Source: Clarkia xantiana subsp. parviflora
Lineage: Eukaryota; Streptophyta; Magnoliopsida; Myrtales; Onagraceae
Length of the DNA stretch: 64,000 nt
Assembly (NCBI GenBank): GCA_036873135.1
Contig: JAPTYO010000010.1
Location: forward strand, 22,809,772 to 22,873,771
Direction: 5' to 3'
Below the pieces are notes generated by a model. It was not told where the DNA came from, did not search any database, and was given only the letters and a program-made list of their open reading frames with translations. Shown in pieces: positions 1 through 10,570 of this stretch (position 1 is the stretch's first letter; each line of letters opens with the position of its first letter). The translations under genes were made by a program, and so were the position numbers.

Positions 1-125
1 TTAATTACTCTAAAAATATGCACCTGTCACACAAAAAACAAAGTTAGAATGGTGAAGATAATAAAATATGAAAACTCAAAAACATGGCAATAAGCGAATA
101 CAATGAGCCCGAACCCTCTAAACGT

Positions 126-142
126 CCCCAGCAGAGTCGCCA
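126..142 (-). other. Primer binding site of Ogre/Tat-like LTR retrotransposon
   Basis: Read on the minus strand this is TGGCGACTCTGCTGGGG. It closely matches the 3' end of plant tRNA-Arg, the primer used by Ogre-type Ty3/gypsy elements. It lies 3 nt beyond the end of the LTR at 146-1511. The internal part of this element would therefore extend to the left, outside the window. Confidence 0.75.
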
Positions 143-145
143 AAT

Positions 146-1282
146 TGTCAGACCCTAAAAATCCGACCTACGGCGAAATACGTTTTGAAAACGTTGATTT
201 TGAAAGAGTCGCCACTAGTTAATTATTAGGCTAACTAGAATCCTAAATCACCCAAGCGAATAACGAATTAAACACTTGTGTATTAAATCAATCTACGATC
301 AGAAATACGAGTTCGGGGGTTCTATTACGAATTAAAACTCATGGAATTAATCACGCCCTTTCGGTACTCAATTCACGAATTTGCCAATTTTATTGTTTAT
401 ACATATATTACACTGATTAATCCAACAATGTCAAAATTAATCAAATTTCATCATACGAAAAGATATTACCAAATATAATCCCAAATCTAAAAATAAATTG
501 TAACCTATAACTCCTATAAAAAAAATGAGGTCTAAAATACTATAAAAAAAACTTTTACATGCTATCAAATTAAACTTAACCACTTTAAATTAAACTATTA
601 ATTAAATTTTACCAATTACATTTAAATTGGTAATTAAATCTAACTAATTACATTTAAATTTTTAATTAATTGTAATATAATAATAATAATAATATAATTA
701 ATAATAAACTATTAATTAAATTAAAAAAAAAAAAAAAGAACAGCACGGAAGGACGACGCTCACCTGGGACGGGGTGCTGCCGGAGTTCTGGCCGGACGAC
801 GTAGGACGGCGAGGTGGCACAGGACGGCGACGGGGCACGGGACGGCGACGACGCATGGGACGACGTCGACCTCCGGACCACACGGACGACGAGGTGGCAC
901 CGGACGGGAGCAGATCAGATCGGGACAGGAAGGCAGAGGGGCTCCGACGGCGAACCCAGGCGGCGGCGGACGGCGTCAGGTGCGGGAAAACGGACCGGGT
1001 ACGGTGGCGAGGCTGACTGGGGGTGAGTCGGGCAGCGAGGCGGCGGTGGTCGCGGCCGGCGGCAGTGGAGGGTTCCAGACGGGAATTTTTTTTTTTTTTT
1101 TGAAATAAATCACAAAATGACAAAATTCGCACGGATCCCAATAAAAGTGGTCTATTATTTTCTGATGTATTATTCTTATTGCTGGTGTCTTTTTTACATG
1201 TAAAATGACCTTATTTATAGCTAAACTAAGACCCCTAAACTAGAAAAATAAAATCTGAAAAATATATGCATTTAATATTCCG

Positions 1283-1319
<37 letters not shown>

Positions 1320-1511
1320 GTCTTTCACCATAAATACACATAATATATTTTCTAATATTTTACAATAAATAATGCATATACACTATCCTATTTTAAGCCA
1401 GTCCTATCTTCAGAAACTTCGCGATCTTCCATATTTAAATACTTCCTTTTTTGACACGTCACATATGACATTTTGAACGTGCTACGCGCGGACCAAAATT
1501 AGGTGTTTACA
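146..1511 (-). mobile_element. LTR of Ogre/Tat-like Ty3/gypsy element (minus)
   Basis: On the minus strand the LTR starts TGTAAACACCTAATTTT at 1511 and ends in TGACA at 146, directly before the tRNA-Arg-type primer site, giving the expected TG...CA ends and about 1.37 kb. A TATAAATA box lies near 1212-1219 on the minus strand. Its last 200 bp resemble the end of the plus-strand LTR at 1742-3369: shared blocks include the GAAAGGGCG segment, a stretch around AACCCCCGAAC and GTGGCGACTCTTTC. A GC-rich block (about 740-1090) flanked by A15 and T16 runs lies inside. No coding region is supported; open frames in the GC-rich block look incidental. Family assignment rests on the primer site and LTR style. 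Confidence 0.65.
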
Positions 1512-1741
1512 TACTGCATAGCGAACATCATTTATACGGGGGCAACTCTATGTTAGTAAGAGCCTCGTCCCAACATTTATATGGTCTACGCGCGCGTATG
1601 CACGCCTACGCATGTTTATGCACGCTTACGTACCCGCGAGTATCTACGTACACCCACACTCAACTATATGTGTTTGCATACACTAATATGTGTTCATGCA
1701 CCACTCTACGCGCCTATATGCAACTATATGTACATACATGC
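1512..1741. repeat. CATGCA/CGCG-rich spacer between two inverted LTRs
   Basis: This 230-bp spacer is dominated by imperfect repeats of TATGCACG, TACGCATG and related words. A similar tract occurs at about 3390-3510, just inside the primer site of the next LTR, so the spacer may be a piece of retrotransposon internal sequence rather than host DNA. No gene is seen. Confidence 0.4.
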
Positions 1742-3369
1742 TGTAAACACCTGATTTTAGACGGTGTTCGAAAATACCGTGACACATGAAACCGAACCGG
1801 AAAAATCGACTTTTGACATCATATATGCATATACACACGCGTATAATTATATGCATGTATTGCATAAAATCTCAAGATGAGTGGTTTCCCATCTGCATTG
1901 AAAATGAAGAAATTCTTACCATAGTTGCAAAAGAGATCTTTGAAATCTTTGATGTAATGATGAAGTTGCATCTATTTGGATGGTTGGAAGACAATTGATA
2001 ATTAATGAAGGAAGACTTTGGTGACTCTTCAAAGCAATGATGGAAGCTACACCTATATGCATGGGAAAACTAACGGTGGAAGAGAAGATGAAGGAGGAAG
2101 AATGAATCATGAATAGCCAAAAAGTCTCCATAAACATTAATGAAGAGATATGGATACAAATGCAAGATCTTTGAATTGGAAAAATGGTGGCTACCATTGT
2201 CAGAGATTTTGTCGAAAGAGATAATTTCATTGATGATGGATGGCTATAAAAGGAGGTTCATTTGGAGCTTAGAAGAACCAACACCAACATTTGAGAACGA
2301 GGGAAAGCTTCGTGAGAGTGAGTTAGTTTCATAAGAGTAAATTAGAGTTGTATAATTTCCTGGTCTAAGGTCCACGTGTCACCGCATTTTATTTGAAAAC
2401 AACCAATGTAAGTATTGCTTAATCAAAAGTTGTATTTACATTACAAGCATAATTAAAGTGCAAACTGGTTAAAGACCATCGCTTTCAATGTATTTTATTT
2501 ATTTTTTTCGTTCTTTCATTTTGCACTACATATATATATACACGTATGTATTTCTATTATCTACAAGTTTTATATATGTTTGTTTAACTATTTGTCATTT
2601 AAATTACCTATATATATATATATATATATATATTACTTATCTGTCATTTCTTTTATTTATAAGTTTTATAGATGTTTATGTCACTTATATGTATCAGAAA
2701 TCTGCTAAGTGTTACGAATAAGTCCATAAATTTTTTTGGTCATTTTAACATGTTTTTAACGCTGTTTTCAGTTCAGCCCTGAACTTTGCTGGTTGTTACA
2801 TTTCAGCCCAGAAACTTCCCTACTCTCCCAAAATTTTGCTAATTGTTACAAATCAGTCTAGAGGAGTAAAGTGACCATTTTTAACACATTTTGAAAGTAA
2901 TTTTTAGTTCAGCCATGAGCTTTTCTATAATTGCAATTCGGCCCCTGAACATTTTGATAATTGCAATTTGGCCATAATCTTCTTGATAATTGCAACTCGG
3001 CCATGAACTTTTTTATACTTGCAATTCAGCCCTCAAAGTGGATATTTTAGTGGAAAATTAAACAAGACAAGACAAGCCAAAGTACCGAAAGGGCGGATTT
3101 TTAGCTTGCGAGCTTTTAATACGTAATCAAACCCCCGAACCCGAACTTCTGGACGCAGATCATTCAAAGCCCTAGGATGTTAGTGTCATGTACCCTAGGC
3201 AACTTTAGGATTCCGATTAGCCTTTAATTAATCGGTGGCGACTCTTTCTATTTTCCCCGGTTCGGTTGATATTTCCATATTTGACCGAATCCGCCGTTCG
3301 TCGATCCAAAAAACATTTTCAAAAACCCGCTCTATTTCCGAGAGCGTTGGCCGGATTCGACGTGCAACA
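1742..3369 (+). mobile_element. LTR of Ogre/Tat-like Ty3/gypsy element (plus)
   Basis: The LTR starts TGTAAACACCTGATTTTAG at 1742 and ends GCAACA at 3369, about 1.63 kb, followed by a 3-nt spacer and the tRNA-Arg-type primer site. A TATA box (CTATAAAAGG) lies near 2244. From about 2760 to 3040 the sequence holds degenerate repeats of the phrase TTGATAATTGCAATTCGGCC with changing ends. The 3' 300 bp are homologous to the minus-strand LTR at 146-1511, so two related LTRs lie back to back. Neither has a recognisable second LTR in the window. Confidence 0.65.
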
Positions 3370-3372
3370 TTT

Positions 3373-3390
3373 TGGCGACTCTGCTGGGGA
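3373..3390 (+). other. Primer binding site (tRNA-Arg type)
   Basis: TGGCGACTCTGCTGGGGA lies 3 nt after the end of the plus-strand LTR. It is the same primer motif as at 126-142 but on the other strand. It marks the start of the internal region of the plus-strand element. Confidence 0.75.
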
Positions 3391-4782
3391 CTATATGTGC
3401 ATACATGCACGTACATGTACCTATGGGTGCCAACATGTGCATACATGCACTTACACATGCTCATGTGTATCTACGAATGCTTACATGCGTTTATGCTCAC
3501 CTACGAGAACTAAGGCAAATCCCCCAAGGTAACAACTAACAAGTGCTAATATACTCATAGTGCTAACACCTATATGCATGTGCTTATCTAACATGTGTAG
3601 GATATGGATACATACATACATCCCCTTTGGGAATACAAAGCTTAGCTATAGTTACAAGCATCTCCATACAACCAAGTGTGTACATACATGTCACAACAAT
3701 TCCTTTGACAATTAAAGATGGCAATCAAAGATGGAAATCAATAGGGAAGTATCACTCATACTCTATACATACAAGTGGTAAAACACTTAACCATTTTTAT
3801 GCTCTTTTTTGCTATGCTTAACTATCCTAGACATTTCATCAAACACTTGGTGGGCATGGATGATCAAGTTCAAAATCAAAGCAAAGATTAACCAAATTGA
3901 TGCAAGTAAAGGCATTGGCATACCTGGAAATGGTTCTAATCAACCCTAAAAAACCAAATCACCTCAAAAAACGAGGTTACGTACCCAAGATCGTCGCCGG
4001 AAGCTCCGTCCGGTGACCCGCCCGCTGCGTCGCCTTAAGCTCCTCAGTCCGCCGCCCCTACTGTCGCCGGACTCGCCGCCACGAGCTGGACCTCCGGTGA
4101 GTGGTGGTTGGCCGGTTCTAGGAGGGATGTGGCTGGTTGGGTGGATTGAGTGCTAAATCACTTACCCTCTAGAAAATGGAGGAGACAACTCAAAAAAGGG
4201 GGAAGACAAAGTGTGGTGATATTTGAATTCACTCATTTATATACACCTATAGGTAACACCTTTCCCCTTCCATATTTTTTATGTCTCTTTTGGAAGGAAT
4301 TCCTAACACCTATGCATGTTTACATATCCATGCATACACGCATACATTAACACACACACGTTTACATATCCATGTCACGTGTTTGCAATTACAACCCCGA
4401 AGTGCATATATTCGTGTCCATGTTACCGCATATATATATGCCCATACTTATATGATTTAATTTCATAACATTGCATATCGTACGCCGACTCTCGTATACA
4501 TGCACGTCATAATCATACATGTGTTAGCATTCATATCCATGATCGCATACACAGACTAGGATTGCCATATACGTATGTGTCATATATATGCTTGCTACAC
4601 AAATCGTGTCGACAAATATGATTACTCCCGTCCAAGTCCAAGGAGGGATACATCGTAATAAGGTTCGCGCGCCAACGGGTAATAAGTCCATCCCAAGGTA
4701 ACACCCAAACTTAAATCGAACGTATACTCTGTCGAAAATAGAGTCAAGACGGGGCCATGCCACCACTTGACTCGGGGGCAAA
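3391..4782 (+). mobile_element. Internal remnants of Ty3/gypsy elements, no intact coding
   Basis: The region starts as the 5' untranslated leader of the element whose primer site is at 3373. It contains GCATACATGCACG-type imperfect repeats (3390-3510 and again 4300-4620) and a GC-rich stretch (3985-4110). No gag or pol similarity is visible. The right end is a polypurine tract (GGGGGCAAA, 4774-4782) directly followed by a different LTR, so the right part is the 3' UTR of another element. The junction between the two elements cannot be placed by eye. Confidence 0.5.
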
Positions 4783-5724
4783 TGATGGGTATACGTCCGA
4801 TTCGGGTTCGTTTTATATTTTTCGGACTTCGTATACACGTCGAAATCACTAAACGGTTTCGAAATGTTCACCCGCGGGTACTAAAAAGTCTGGGACACGC
4901 GCGTACTCGCCCCGGACTTACACCGTGTCCGGATTGTGGGACAATCCGGCCCTCCGGATTGTCCCGTTATTCCGGACTTCCCGGGATCCTCTCGATACCT
5001 CGGGACGGTCCGGATTCCTCCTATTATTGAAATGTAAACCCCTATGCAAACACCGCACGTGCAAACCCTCCCGATGTCAGCTTTACTCCCGTCTACGCTC
5101 GATTCATACTTTGCATTGAACCGACGTCGGACCGTTCAAAACCTGGTTCGATTTCAAGGTTTCCTATAAATAGTAGGGCTGGCAATTCGTGCGGGTTGTG
5201 CGTGTTCGTGTCGTGCTAGCTTCGTGTCGTGTTCTGGGGGTCAGCCCAAACCCAGCCCAACATGGCCCAACATGAAAAATCAGCATGAAAAACCTAGAAT
5301 AAATTGAATAAAAAATAAATATAAAATTTTTTAAACTAAAACTTTAAAATTATCGTGCTATCGTGTCGTGCCGTGTCATCAATATCAAACCCAAACCCGT
5401 AATTTTCGTGTCGTGTTCGTGTCGGCCCATCTTGTCGGGCCCAAATTGTCAGCCCTAATAAATAGGGGCCTTGATCATTCATTTCAAACTAAGTAGACAG
5501 CGGAAGCTCTGCCTCTCTCTTACTTTCTCTCTCTAAAATACCTGATTTAAGCTTCGGAGATGGTTCATCACACTCCACGCCCCCCCTGCGTTATACTGCC
5601 CCTCTTGCAGGTATACCGAGACGCACGAGTTCGGCACGTGCGAAGACTCGAAATAGGAGCAACCCGAGGCATTCTTCTGTCATCACTACCAGTATCCGAC
5701 TCCCAACTCGAACAGGATCCAACA
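4783..5724 (+). mobile_element. 3' LTR of Tat-like Ty3/gypsy element, split by a hAT MITE
   Basis: The LTR starts TGATGGGTATACG right after a polypurine tract and ends GGATCCAACA at 5724. The intact minus-strand element at 7151-14750 also starts TGATGGG and ends ATCCAACA, so both belong to related Tat-like families. The segment from about 5100 to 5724 aligns with the LTR fragment at 23240-23705 through the words GGACCGTTCAAAA, CTTGATCATTCATTTC and TTTAAGCTTCGGAGA. The promoter TATA (CCTATAAATAG, about 5163-5173) is interrupted by a MITE at 5174-5457. Without the MITE and its duplicated site the LTR is about 650 bp. Confidence 0.65.
5174..5457. mobile_element. hAT-type MITE inserted in an LTR TATA box
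   Basis: The element is 284 bp with terminal inverted repeats beginning TAGGGCTGGCAATT and ending AATTGTCAGCCCTA. It is flanked by a perfect 8-bp duplication, ATAAATAG (5166-5173 and 5458-5465), which is typical of hAT transposons. The inside carries many TCGTG words near both ends and no coding region. The duplicated target is the TATA box of the surrounding LTR, so each flank keeps a copy of ATAAATAG. Confidence 0.85.
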
Positions 5725-5741
5725 GAAATAATCTCATACTT

Positions 5742-5757
5742 TTTATTAATTTTTATT
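5742..5757 (-). terminator. Candidate polyadenylation signals of the GASA gene
   Basis: Two AATAAA hexamers on the minus strand (5757-5752 and 5747-5742) lie about 85-100 bp after the stop codon, just before the end of the neighbouring LTR at 5724. Position and sequence fit a plant polyadenylation signal. The role is inferred. Confidence 0.45.
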
Positions 5758-5840
5758 ATTAAGAATCAAGGAAGGATAACATGGAACTTGATAGGTTCCA
5801 TTTCCCGTACAGACAGACGTAGACATGAGGAAGGAAAAGA

Positions 5841-6034
5841 TCAAGGGCATTTAGGACCTCCTTCCTTAGTCTTCATATTGTTGTAGCAAGGGCACTCCTC
5901 CTTATGGCCATACGTACCCGAAGGTACACACAAGCATTTCTGACAGCACATGTTGCAAAACTCAATGCACGGATTCTTGTGTGATGTGGCCGAGCATCTG
6001 TATGCGCATGCCGCTCCACATTCTGCAATATCAA

Positions 6035-6072
<38 letters not shown>

Positions 6073-6686
6073 TTAATAGTTTTGTTTGTGTTGTGTTTAG
6101 GTTTAAATACAAGGCTCAATTTTGAGTGTTTTGCATAAAACAAATTGAATTTTAAAAAAAAAAAAAAAAAATCAACTTTACATAACTTAGTAAAATTCAA
6201 GTTACGTTGATTTTTATATAAAAAAGTTATAAAAATCGCAAGAATCAGATCATATTTGTTCCATGACGCATAATTGACAAAATTAATATAACTTTTATTA
6301 ATATACATTATGTAGATGTTATGTGATTAATTTTTAATGAAATCAGCATAGTTTGCAGTTTTATAAAGTTGAGTTTCTATTATACGGAAAAATATGTTTT
6401 GTATTTTTGCAAAAAAATAACTCAAAGTTGAGTTTGCGCGCATAAGCTAAGAAGTATATAGTAGTATTCATGCTTACGGTCTGGCCTAAGAGATCCTTCA
6501 CCACCCCCCTAAATAAGAAAGAAATATTGGGAAAAATAATAGTTAGTTATATTAATTAGAGGCATTCATAATAAAAATAATTAAAAATAAAATGGGTAGA
6601 CTACATACAATTGATAATTCAATCAAGAACATAGAAGCAATGATGAAGAAGATGAATAAGGAGGATCGACACAGTAGTGATGCCAT
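5841..6686 (-). CDS. GASA/snakin cysteine-rich secreted peptide, three exons
   Basis: This gene encodes a predicted 96-residue peptide of the gibberellin-regulated GASA/snakin family: small secreted plant peptides linked to growth signalling and defence. My exon model on the minus strand is 6686-6609, 6508-6478 and 6022-5841. Introns are 6608-6509 (GTATGT...TTTAG) and 6477-6023 (GTAAGC...TGCAG); the second holds an ATT microsatellite. Exon 1 (26 codons) is a hydrophobic signal peptide starting MASLLCRSSLFIFF. Exon 2 gives GGGEGSLRPD, and exon 3 holds the whole GASA domain with all 12 cysteines, including CNMCCQKCLCVP, and ends GGPKCP. The tail reads CYNNMKTKEG where most relatives have W in place of M. 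Phases agree (0, then a split Gln codon). A TATAAATA box lies 109 bp upstream of the ATG. The family call is firm; expression is unknown. Confidence 0.9.
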
Positions 6687-6794
6687 ATATGTATATCTAT
6701 ATATTTTTCACAAACAATTTCTATCTGATAATTTTTAATACAATACAATAATAATAGTTGAAGAAGTGAATGAATTGAAATAACATCCCCCGTC

Positions 6795-6802
6795 TATTTA
6801 TA
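6795..6802 (-). promoter_or_regulatory. TATA box of the GASA/snakin gene
   Basis: TATAAATA on the minus strand, 109 bp upstream of the predicted start codon, fits a plant core promoter. The next 340 bp upstream (to 7145) are AT-rich unique-looking DNA, after which the Tat-like retrotransposon begins. Confidence 0.6.
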
Positions 6803-6899
6803 TACTACGTATATTCATGGTTGTATACTTTACTGCCTTGTTTAACTTAAGGAAATATATTATAAATATAATAACGTATTTTACTATTATAGGAAAATT

Positions 6900-7145
6900 T
6901 ATATTTTTTTGGCTAGTATGTATAGAAAAATGGACCTAAATTTATGTTTAGTTTATTTTTAAATCATACATAGTATTAGTTTAGTAATATAATAAAATAA
7001 TAATCATTGAAATGTAACTACTACTAAATTTCTTTGCTGTTACTATAATTTATGATAATATGACAATTGTTGTTTACTAAAAGGGTTAAAACTTTGTTTT
7101 GATCAGAATGATAAGTCATTTTATTGAATTGAATTGAATTTGGTC
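6900..7145. other. Intergenic AT-rich DNA upstream of the GASA gene
   Basis: No repeat or coding region recognised. It separates the GASA core promoter from the Tat-like insertion and may hold what remains of the proximal promoter. Confidence 0.4.
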
Positions 7146-7150
7146 ATTTC

Positions 7151-7867
7151 TGTTGGATCACGGGCGAAGCTCCGTTACGTCCTTGACGGAAAGCTTTGGA
7201 CTCCTGGGCTCCGCGTAATCCTGCAAAAGGGGATGACCTGGGTGGTGACCCAGAATCCCTCTCTGATGCTTAAATGAGTATGTGATCAATGGGGTGGTAA
7301 GCAAAAGTCCTAAGTTCGTCTTAGATCATGGTTTTCTGAGGTAACTTCCTCCTTTATATAGGAGGGGAAGTTACTCAGTTACCTGTTACTGCGCCTGGCA
7401 GTTTTACCCATGATTCCGTGTATCTCGCCACGATTCCGCATATCTTACCCGTACTCCGCGTATCTCGGGCACGCCCTGCGTATCTCGGGGATTTATCTTT
7501 ATCTCTAACCGTCTCCCACTACTCTATCTAGTAGGCGGGTTTCTCGGTCTTTATCCTCTGATCACAAGTCCCGACTCCTGTCGAAGACTCCAGAGTTGTC
7601 TCATTCTAGATCACCACCCAGGACCTTCAGTCTCTACGGGACAGGTCCAGCCTCTGCGGGGCTTTATTATCGGGGCCTTTACTAAGGCATATCGGGGCCT
7701 ACTCAGAGGCTTCTCATCGGGAGCATTCAGCTCATACATCGGGACCGCTAAAGTCGGGACCCTTCGTGTTGGGCCTCTGGGCCTTCTAGGCTTTTCACGA
7801 GGCCCACTGGACCTACTCGCCGTCCATTGGCTGTTAACGGGGCTAACGATTACATCGGAACCCATCA
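7151..7867 (-). repeat. 3' LTR of the Tat-like element
   Basis: 717 bp, starting TGATGGGTTCC and ending CGTGATCCAACA on the minus strand. It differs from the 5' LTR at three bases (near 7264, 7687 and 7769) and by one missing base in a G run near 7490. The polypurine tract lies directly next to it at 7868. Confidence 0.95.
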
Positions 7868-7880
7868 TTTGCCCCCAAGA
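7868..7880 (-). other. Polypurine tract of the Tat-like element
   Basis: On the minus strand the sequence CTTGGGGGCAAA abuts the TGATGGG start of the 3' LTR, the expected place for the plus-strand primer of reverse transcription. Confidence 0.7.
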
Positions 7881-7938
7881 CATGGGGGACTTTTAGTTCG
7901 CCGTGTCTTTCAGTTTCAGACCTCCTGACCTCATCGTT

Positions 7939-8211
7939 GGAGGCTTTTGTCTCCATACCTCCCGATACTGCCTTCGGAGGCTTTTGTCTTCATTCCTCCC
8001 GATACTGCCGTCGGAGGCTTTTGTCTTCATTCCTCCCGATACTGCCGTCGGAGGCTTTTGTCTTCATACCTCCCGATACCGCCGTCGGAGGCTTTTGTTT
8101 TCATACCTTCCGATACCGCCGTCGGAGGCTTTTGTCTTCGTACCTCCCGATACCGCCGTCGGAGGCTTTTGTTTTCATACCTCCCGATACCGCCGTCGGA
8201 GGCTTTTACCT
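7939..8211 (-). repeat. 37-bp tandem array in 3' UTR of the Tat-like element
   Basis: Seven full units of exactly 37 bp (starts 7939, 7976, 8013, 8050, 8087, 8124, 8161) and a partial eighth at 8198. The unit contains GGAGGCTTTTGTCTTCAT and CTCCCGATACCGCCGTC. Units differ at few positions (CTGCC/CCGCC, TCTTC/TTTTC), so amplification was recent. Open frames through the array are simple by-products of the repeat. Confidence 0.95.
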
Positions 8212-8399
8212 TGGGTACAATTCTTGAATATGACTCTCCCAATTCTTCGGTCCATCACTTAAGATGACTTCATACACCCTTCCGATGCTTCACAAGGACT
8301 TACCACTTAAGGTTTCTCATCCAATCGGGACTTCGCCACTTAAGGTTTCTCGTCCAATCGTGCATCATTAAGATGGCTTCATCGTACCCTTTGAGGCTT

Positions 8400-8800
8400 T
8401 TATTGCGTCTTTTCAGACGACTTTAGTCATACCCTTTAAGGGCTTTTATCGCGTCCTTGCCAGACGACTTTCGCGGACCTGTTAAGGCTTTTTCGTACCC
8501 GTTAAGGCTTTTGGCCGCATCATATAGACGACTTACGCGGACCTGTTAAGGCTTTTTCGTACCCGTTAAGGCTTTTGGCCGCATCATATAGACGACTTAC
8601 GCGGACCCATTAGGGCCTTTTCGTACCTAGGCTTTTGGTTACATCATATAGACGACTTACATGTACCCCGTAGGGCTTTTGTCCGTACCCGTTAAGGCTT
8701 TTGGCCGCATCATATAGACGACTTACGCATACCCCGTAGGGCTTTTGTCCGTACCTGTTAAGGCTTTTCTCGTACCTCGGAAGGCTTTTGTCGCGTCCCT
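8400..8800 (-). repeat. Degenerate 60-66-bp repeats in 3' UTR of the Tat-like element
   Basis: The words GACGACTT, CGTACCCGTTAAGGCTTTT and GGCCGCATCATATA recur. GACGACTT starts at about 8416, 8463, 8527, 8591, 8651 and 8717, giving spacings of 47, 64, 64, 60 and 66 bp. This second array is older or more rearranged than the 37-bp array next to it. No coding function. Confidence 0.85.
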
Positions 8801-8878
8801 CAGGACGTATCGGATCGATGGATAACTTGCGCCCTTCACGGCGGCTTAACATCACGCACCTCTAAAGGCGACTTAATA

Positions 8879-10570
8879 TCAAACATGATACTTCTTCAAG
8901 TGTGCGCCACTGAAGGAATGTTTCAACGTCTTGCCATCAAGGTCTTCTAGCTTGTATGCATTCGGGGCTGGCATCCCTACACTCTTGTAAGGTCCCTCCC
9001 ATTTCGGCGATAGCTTGTTGCTCCGATCTTGATGAACGAACTCGTTCCTCCGCCAGACAAGTTCTCCCACGAAGAATTGTCGGGACTTGACACGCCGATT
9101 ATAATATCGGGCTGTTGCCAAACGCATCCGAGCCTGGACTTCATCAGCCTTCCATCTTTTCTCCTCGAGCAAGTCTAAGTCTAGACGTCTCATTTCCTCG
9201 TTCGTCAGAGGCTCGTAATATTTCGCGCGATGGGACGCCACTGCTATCTCCACGGGAGTGACTGCCTCCGTGCCATAGACCAGGCTAAACGGAGTTTCTC
9301 CTGTTGATTGCTTGGGTGTTGTTCTAACAGCCCACAGCACATTTTCAAGCTCATCCAGCCAATGGTCCTGCAAGGCGTAGACTCTCTTCTTCAAGCCATC
9401 CATCACGATCTTGTTGGCTGATTCTACCTGGCCATTGGTCTGAGCGTGGCGGACTGAAGCGGTCCGATGCTCAATGTTTAGTTCTTCCAAGTACTCCTTC
9501 AACTGAGCCCCATTGAACGGAGGGCCGTTGTCGCTGATCAACACTCGAGGAACCCCGTACCGGGATACGATTTGAGTTTGAAGGAACTTGAGGATCTGCT
9601 GCCCCGTCGTTCTAGCCAATGCCTTAGCCTCTATCCACTTTGAGAAGTAGTCGATGGCCACGAGCAAATACTTGCACTGACCTTTCGCTTGGGGAAGAGG
9701 TCCCACCAAATCAATCCCCCATTGCGCGAAGGGCCATGCACTCCTGATGGGCATTAAGTCCGTGGCGGGGGCCACGATATTTGGAGCGTACTTCTGGCAT
9801 GTATCACAGGATCGGACCATCGCGGTCGCTTCCTTGTTCATCGAGGGCCAATAGTAGCCTAAGTCCAATGCCTTCCTCACTAGAGATCGGGCCCCTTCGT
9901 GACAGGCCGCGACTCCATCGTGTAGCTCCCTCAGGATTTGATTCGTGTCAGGTTCTGCTACGCATTTTAAGAAAGGCTTTACGTACCCTTTTTTGTATAA
10001 CTGGTTGTCCACCATCGCGTAGTTGTCCGCAATCCGACGCAACCTGACAGCTGCCACTTTATCATCGGGGAGTACCCCCGTAGTCAGGTATGTGACCATC
10101 GGGGTCATCCAAGTGGGCTTCTCTTCTTCCTCCGATCCTGTCTCAATAGCATAGATCTCCGCCGGATCAATGTTTGAGATAATCACTTTTTCTAGGAAAT
10201 GCACCCTCCGATTCTCCTCAGGGGCCACTCCCAGAGCGAACTTGCTTAAGGCATCTGCTTCCGCGTTCTCTTCCCTCGGGATTGCCTCGATATCGAAGCT
10301 TTTGAAGCTTCCCTTCAAAGTCTGCACCTCGTGCAAATACTTCTTCATTGCTGGGCTCTTGGCTTCATAGTTCCCCTGGACTTGATTCACGATCAAGCTG
10401 GCATCGCACTTTACTTTTAAATGGTCGACCCCCGTACCCTTGGCAATTTTAAGGCCCGTGATGAGAGCCTCGTACTCCGCTTCATTGTTGGTGGCCTTGA
10501 ACGTTAAGGCCAGAGCATATCGCAAGGGCTCGCCTCCACCGGGCGGTATCAATACGTGACTCGCCTCCAC
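8879..10570 (-). pseudogene. RNase H and integrase region of the Tat-like element
   Basis: A 563-codon open frame. RNase H: ATNNEAEYEALITGL, KCDASLIVNQVQG and EENAEADALSKFA carry the later active-site acidic residues. Integrase: HHCC zinc-binding segment (HDGVAACHEGARSL ... CDTCQKYAP), the DDE core (WGIDLVGPLP, LISDNGPPF, NGQVESANK) and a C-terminal domain ending HLKKYHV. Integrase itself looks intact and would insert cDNA into chromosomes if made. It is cut off from upstream gag-pol by the 31-bp array and earlier lesions, so translation as part of the polyprotein is not expected. No chromodomain is seen. Confidence 0.85.

Noticed and set aside
716..1141. Long overlapping frames on both strands in the GC-rich block
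   Set aside because: Arg/Pro/Ser-rich translations on both strands, GGC/GAC repeats, location inside an LTR and poly-A/T borders all point to composition, not coding.
7903..8267. Three parallel frames of about 100 codons
   Set aside because: They translate the 37-bp tandem array in three frames; the repeated peptide is a by-product of a period that is not a multiple of three.
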